Positions 59,856 through 64,000 of a DNA stretch of 64,000 bases are shown piece by piece; the stretch's first letter is position 1, and each line of letters opens with the position of its first letter. The notes under the pieces were generated by a model. The model saw only the letters and a list, made by a program, of their open reading frames with translations. It ran no database searches and was not told the DNA's origin. Source of the stretch: Heliopora coerulea. Its lineage: Eukaryota > Cnidaria > Anthozoa > Scleralcyonacea > Helioporidae. The translations under genes were made by a program, and so were the position numbers. The stretch lies in NCBI GenBank assembly GCA_030142905.1, contig JASJOG010000003.1, positions 5,859,501 to 5,923,500 of the forward strand. The letters run 5' to 3'.

Positions 59856-61461
59856 GTAAGAATAAACTTCGGTTATGAGAATAATAAAATTTCTCTCTCC
59901 CGTGAGAAAGTAGATTGTCACAGCAGTTACCAACCTTTGAACTATGTACAATATCTAAATAACATATTGACTTATTGAGGTATTGACGCAACAACAATTA
60001 TCAAGGGTGATGAGCATATTTTCTTTTAATTTACGCCAATTTCAAACGTCTAACCTATCATGTGCCGACCCAAAATATTCAGTTCGATTGTTACAGCCGA
60101 ACTTAATTAAGTTTGAATTCGATACTAGTGACAATAAATGTACTGCTTTTGGATGGATAACTAAAGATTGTCTAAAAATTGGGTCTTCAAACTGCTGACA
60201 ATAACAAAATTTACAAAATTAAAACTCTACCAACCATTGCTCCCGATCGGCGACGCTCATGCTGCGGTGTTAAGGTGCATCCACACCCAACACAAGCGAC
60301 GCGAGCGCCCAAATTCAATCGAGGGATGATGATGATGATGATAGACTTTACTTTGACACGCCTGCCTCGTCAACTGAAAGTTGATTTCCACGAGGGGCCT
60401 GTATAGAATAAAAAATACAAGTATAAAATTAGATAGAAACTATTTACAGGACTGTTATAAAAAGTAACTAAGAAGTTCAAAATCAGTTAGCCTAAATATT
60501 AAATATTAATTAATTACAGAGATACAAAATATATAATTTTCATATGTCAATGCACGCCGCGATTTTCGTCTGAAATGAAGTGAGGGAGCGATGGGAATCA
60601 ACAAGGAGCATGTTTTATTTTTTCACTCCCCACCCGCGCGACGAAATGAAGAAAGACTAATCGGAAAAGAGAAACTGGATTAAACCTGTGGAAGAACTGT
60701 CAACACAGATCATATCAACAACAAACATCAAATACATAATGTGCGTTTTCATATAAAGGCCAATCCACACACTTGATTACCGTATACTCCTTGTTTTTCA
60801 TTTCTTTAATTATGTCGTGTACCCACGGCCGTTTCTTTTGTCTTCGACTTATTCGACGAAGAAAGAGAAGCGCCGCTAGTTGAAGGATCTTCGTAATGGA
60901 GATCTTTGTTCAGGGAGCCTTTATTTAAGATTTCATGCGTGGTCAGAATAAGCACAATGTATTAAATTACCCGTCACTCGCGTCAGGTGTAGATACAAAA
61001 TTCGCTCAAGTCGCTCACGTCCGGTGTAGATGCGCTAAAAAAGAATTGATTTCTATTAGGCGGAATTTTCCATGCGGAAGAAATTTTCTCTTTGTCTTAT
61101 GAGCTTTTAAGTGGAACTAACCCGAAAAAACAAAGAAAAAATGTTGTCCGCGCAGAAAATTCCGCATTGTCGAAATCTGACTTTAGGATCAGTCACAGTA
61201 ACCTTTTATGAAAACTCTGGATCATGTTTGTTGTGAATGCTGAAGAGTAGTAAATATCCTTCAGCATTCAGTCTAACAGCTGAATGAGAAGTTTCTACAC
61301 TTTGTTATATGATCTTCTACTTTCATTAATGATCGTAGAGTGGGAAACAGAGGGTCTGGGAAGTACCGTGGCTATAACTTATATTTTTGGGGGACCGTGT
61401 GTGAAATCAAAGGGTAGCTACGGAGAATTTTGGTCCTGGGAGTAAGCCAATTAGTACATAA
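59856..61461. other. Non-coding interval, probable intron 1 of the second formin
   Basis: Contains a (GAT)n tract with GC-rich tail at about 60328-60400, resembling a LINE 3' end. It also contains a loose inverted-repeat element at about 60270-61036, with ends like TAAGGTGCATCCACACC and its inverse GGTGTAGATGCGCTAA. No gene. Confidence 0.4.
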
Positions 61462-61463
61462 TA

Positions 61464-62046
61464 CAGGGTGATTCAAAAAGAATACGCCAAAATCATCACG
61501 CATTTATTCAGTTCTAAAGCATTGTAATGGACTGAATCAGTGGTCATTTGATAGAGGAGTTATCCAAGTTTGATTGGGTGTCAATTTCACCGCTGTGGTT
61601 ACGTAATCCTTCTGGCGCCGTTCAATTGTACGAAGGCCACGTGTTTATTTACCCTCAAAATGGCGACTCCTCAGCAGAAGGCGTTTTGTGTGCTTGAGTT
61701 TGCGAAAACAGATGCCATTGTCACAGTGCAGTATGTTCTTTGTTTTTAACATACCCCCACGGTACCCCCCGTGGGAGTATGTTAAAGACAAAGTTTATGT
61801 TCCACCGTTGCCAGCAAATATCGATGACATGAAAGATCGAATAACAGCTGCAATCAACACGGTGGACCGCGACATCCTGAGGCGCGTTTGGGAGGAATTC
61901 TCATATCGGCTTGATGTTGTCCGTGCCGCCGGTGGTGGCCACATTGAGCACTTGTAAAGCATGAAATAAAAACTTGAGTTTTCTATTGTTTTTCATTTTT
62001 GAAATATCGCGTGATGATTTTGGCGTATTCTTTTTGAATCACCCTG
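61464..62046 (+). mobile_element. Internally deleted mariner-type element
   Basis: Near-perfect inverted ends CAGGGTGATTCAAAAAGAAT then ACGCCAAAATCATCACGC on both sides, flanked by TA. The N-terminus of a transposase (MATPQQKAFCVLEFAKTDAI VTVQ, from 61660) joins, after a deletion, to its C-terminus (YVKDKVYVPPLPANIDDMKD, then VRAAGGGHIEHL and stop at 61957). The DDE core is gone, so it is a non-autonomous derivative. The near-identical ends suggest a fairly recent insertion. Confidence 0.83.
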
Positions 62047-62048
62047 TA

Positions 62049-62367
62049 TAATATACTTGACGTCACAACTTTCACACGGTATTTCATAGATAACATCTGT
62101 TTGTTTTAACTCTGGCGGTAAATCTTTTGGTTTCATCAACATTCCCTTAAATGTAGTATGCGGACTCACGACTTGCACATTGTATTTTTTTAAGAGCCTC
62201 TTTCTTTTTCCCGTCGTCTCCTCTATACATGACAAGACTGCAAACCTTTTCAGATCATTCGTTGTTACTTCGATTCTAACATTCATTCTCATCTTCCTTG
62301 TTACATTCCTCAAAAACTTCTCAGGATAACCTACGTTCTTTAATTTTTTGATCCTCATCATTCCCAC
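62049..62367 (-). pseudogene. Penelope-like element fragment (linker and start of GIY-YIG)
   Basis: The minus strand reads VQVVSPHTTFKGMLMKPKDL, TDVIYEIPCESCDVKYI, matching the connector and the first strand of the GIY-YIG endonuclease (C-x-x-C...YIG). It is cut at the TA where the mariner-type element starts, so that insertion broke or followed the truncation. No reverse transcriptase part was found to the right. Confidence 0.65.
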
Positions 62368-62689
62368 AGACCTGAAAGGCTTGATGATAAAGTGCTCTTA
62401 CAACTGCCGTCCGGGTCTTGTGTTGACTTGGATGGTGAGAAAAAGATTAAAGATATCTACCCGAAAAAGTCGGCTTGCTGTAAACTGTATTACTGATAGA
62501 ACCAATTCTTCTAACAACATTCCATGTATCCAGAAACGCAATGCGACCTTCCTGATATCGTTCAAGTAGTATTTAAATTTTAAAGGCTGACAATGAGAAC
62601 TAGACGTAATATTTCAAGTACGAGAAATTTGTTCTAGTCCTGGGCGAAGCCGAGGATTGGAACGAATTCAGAGTATTTGAAAACCCGTT

Positions 62690-62980
62690 CTCAAACTCAA
62701 TAATTCACGAAGAAAAAACAAAAGAAATACATAATTAATCAGTATTTAGAAATCGGAGGAAGATTACAGCTGAATTTTTCCAACTGTTTCGGCTGGATTT
62801 TCGCCTAAAATACTGGTTCGTTTGAGAAGTAATTTCAAACACTCGTTAGTGTTCTTCCTCCGATTTCTAGATACCTCGAAAGTCGTTAAAAAAACTCGGC
62901 TTCGCCGGGTTTTTGAACTCGTTTCTCGGTATCTAGAAATCGGAGGAAGAACATCAACTCGTTCTTGAAATATTACGTCT
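62690..62980. repeat. Dispersed repeat with internal hairpin ends, copy 2
   Basis: Nearly identical to the outer parts of 48889-49540 without the LINE insertion. Contains GAAATCGGAGGAAGA and its inverse, and a second GAAATCGGAGGAAGA after TTCTCGGTATCTA. Confidence 0.8.
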
Positions 62981-63466
62981 AGTCCGAACTTAAGGCCTTT
63001 GAATGACTACTCAGAGTCAGTGTATTGGCACAATGAATATGTGTATTAGTAATGAGTTACACTTTGGTAAGGGACAGAGCTTCCAACTATTATTGTCTTT
63101 GGGCGCCTAAATGATCATTCATATACCTTCAAACTAATTTATTCTAAACTACTTTATTCATCTTTAGTATTGATTAAAACACTGTGATTAAATATGCTCT
63201 TGATCTGTCACTACGACTGCATGCACTCTTCGACGTTGCGGTTGGCGAGAGGAATCCGTGGGTGGATAATACAGAGCTTACGGCTCTTGCTCGTTGTTCG
63301 TCATTACGTTTTGAGTGTTTTACAGGTTCGAAGATGGAAGAAGACCCAAGACACGAAGCCCGTGTACAAATTGGCAATCTTCGTGCGCTTTGGCCGCTAG
63401 TTCTTATTCTCGTTGAACCGGATATTGACTCTAATTGATTTTTGGACAGACGGGGTGCTGTACAAT

Positions 63467-63830
63467 CATTATATCAGACCATGAGTAAATTCGCAAATTA
63501 TGGTTTGATATAATGAAATAACCGTCCTTTATTATATGAAATGATGAGTTTAATGAAACATCATGGTTTGATATGATGATAATAAATCATAACTTTTGTT
63601 TATATGAAGCCATGACATACACAGCAAATCACGGTTTCATATAATGAAATCGCGGTCTTTGCATTATATCAAACCATGGCTAAAATGGCAACTCATGGTT
63701 TGATATAAAGTGAGGTGCTTATCTACGTTATATCAAACCATTTGAAAAGTGACAACTCATGGTATGATATAAAGTAAGTTGTGTTTCTTTATTGTTTGTA
63801 AATAACGACATTCTAAGTCATTATATCATA
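63467..63830. repeat. Array of hairpin repeats
   Basis: Four to five successive imperfect hairpins. Each has TTATATCAAACCATG on the left and CATGGTTTGATATAA on the right, 48-50 bp long with a 15-20-bp loop, at 63467, about 63528, about 63615, 63672 and 63728. Loops share CAA(A/C)T(C/T)-type sequence. No ORF. A degraded half unit lies at about 63820. Confidence 0.8.
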
Positions 63831-64000
63831 TAATTTACGTTAAATCATTTTTGGACACATGACGTTCCATATGAGTTAGTGTAGTAGCTAAAAGTAGGCG
63901 ATTGTTGTTTATAATCTTACCAAAGACACTAGTCACAATCACCTATTGCATGTCCCTCTCGAACGTTTGTTTTTCCGAAAAATTGGAAATCAGGACCAGT
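63831..64000. other. Right edge, nothing recognised
   Basis: Unique AT-rich sequence. Confidence 0.5.

Noticed and set aside
63467..63830. CRISPR-like array
   Set aside because: Eukaryotic context, unequal spacing, and the repeats are hairpin arms with loops, not repeat-spacer units; no cas genes.

Overview
This is a eukaryotic, AT-rich, intron-rich and heavily transposon-invaded window. It most likely comes from an anthozoan cnidarian (coral or sea anemone). That is an inference from the mix of Penelope-like elements, hAT, Tc1 and other inverted-repeat elements, a HIRAN-type ORF and a single-copy animal gene spread over short phased exons. No sequence search was possible. All intron-exon boundaries below were read by eye from splice sites, reading phase and protein similarity.

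The one clear host gene is an INF2-like (inverted) formin on the + strand. Fifteen coding exons plus a tentative terminal exon run from 26374 to about 57756. In order they encode an N-terminal GBD/DID region, the FH3 armadillo region, a proline-rich FH1 (about residues 397-483), the actin-binding FH2 domain (about 515-875), and a basic tail with a WH2/DAD-like motif (about 912-932). All internal junctions keep phase, and no stop or frameshift was found. The special point is the 5' end. Three homologous but diverged first exons lie in tandem at 10862, 20725 and 26374. Each starts with its own ATG and ends at the same phase-1 position, so each could splice to the shared exon 2 at 27857. A fourth homologous first exon lies downstream of the gene at 59441 and probably opens a second formin copy that runs out of the window.

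Layout: 1-10.8 kb is transposon-rich flank. It holds hAT-type short elements with exact 8-bp target duplications, tRNA-derived SINEs, and a 2.6-kb hAT element with a 513-codon ORF nested in a foldback element. 10.8-26.8 kb holds the three alternative first exons, separated by LINE 3' fragments of the type with a restriction-like endonuclease tail, microsatellites and unique sequence. 27.8-38.6 kb holds exons 2-9. The 8.4-kb intron 10 (40212-48644) is packed with repeats, including one Penelope-like element split by two later insertions and a second Penelope-like fragment. 48.6-54.4 kb holds exons 11-15, with a decayed Tc1 element in intron 12. 54.4-57.7 kb holds an inverted pair of Penelope-type tails and a 1.45-kb inverted-repeat element that carries a HIRAN-domain ORF and no transposase. 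57.8-64 kb holds the fourth first exon, a deleted mariner-type element beside a Penelope-like fragment, and an unusual array of hairpin repeats near the right edge.
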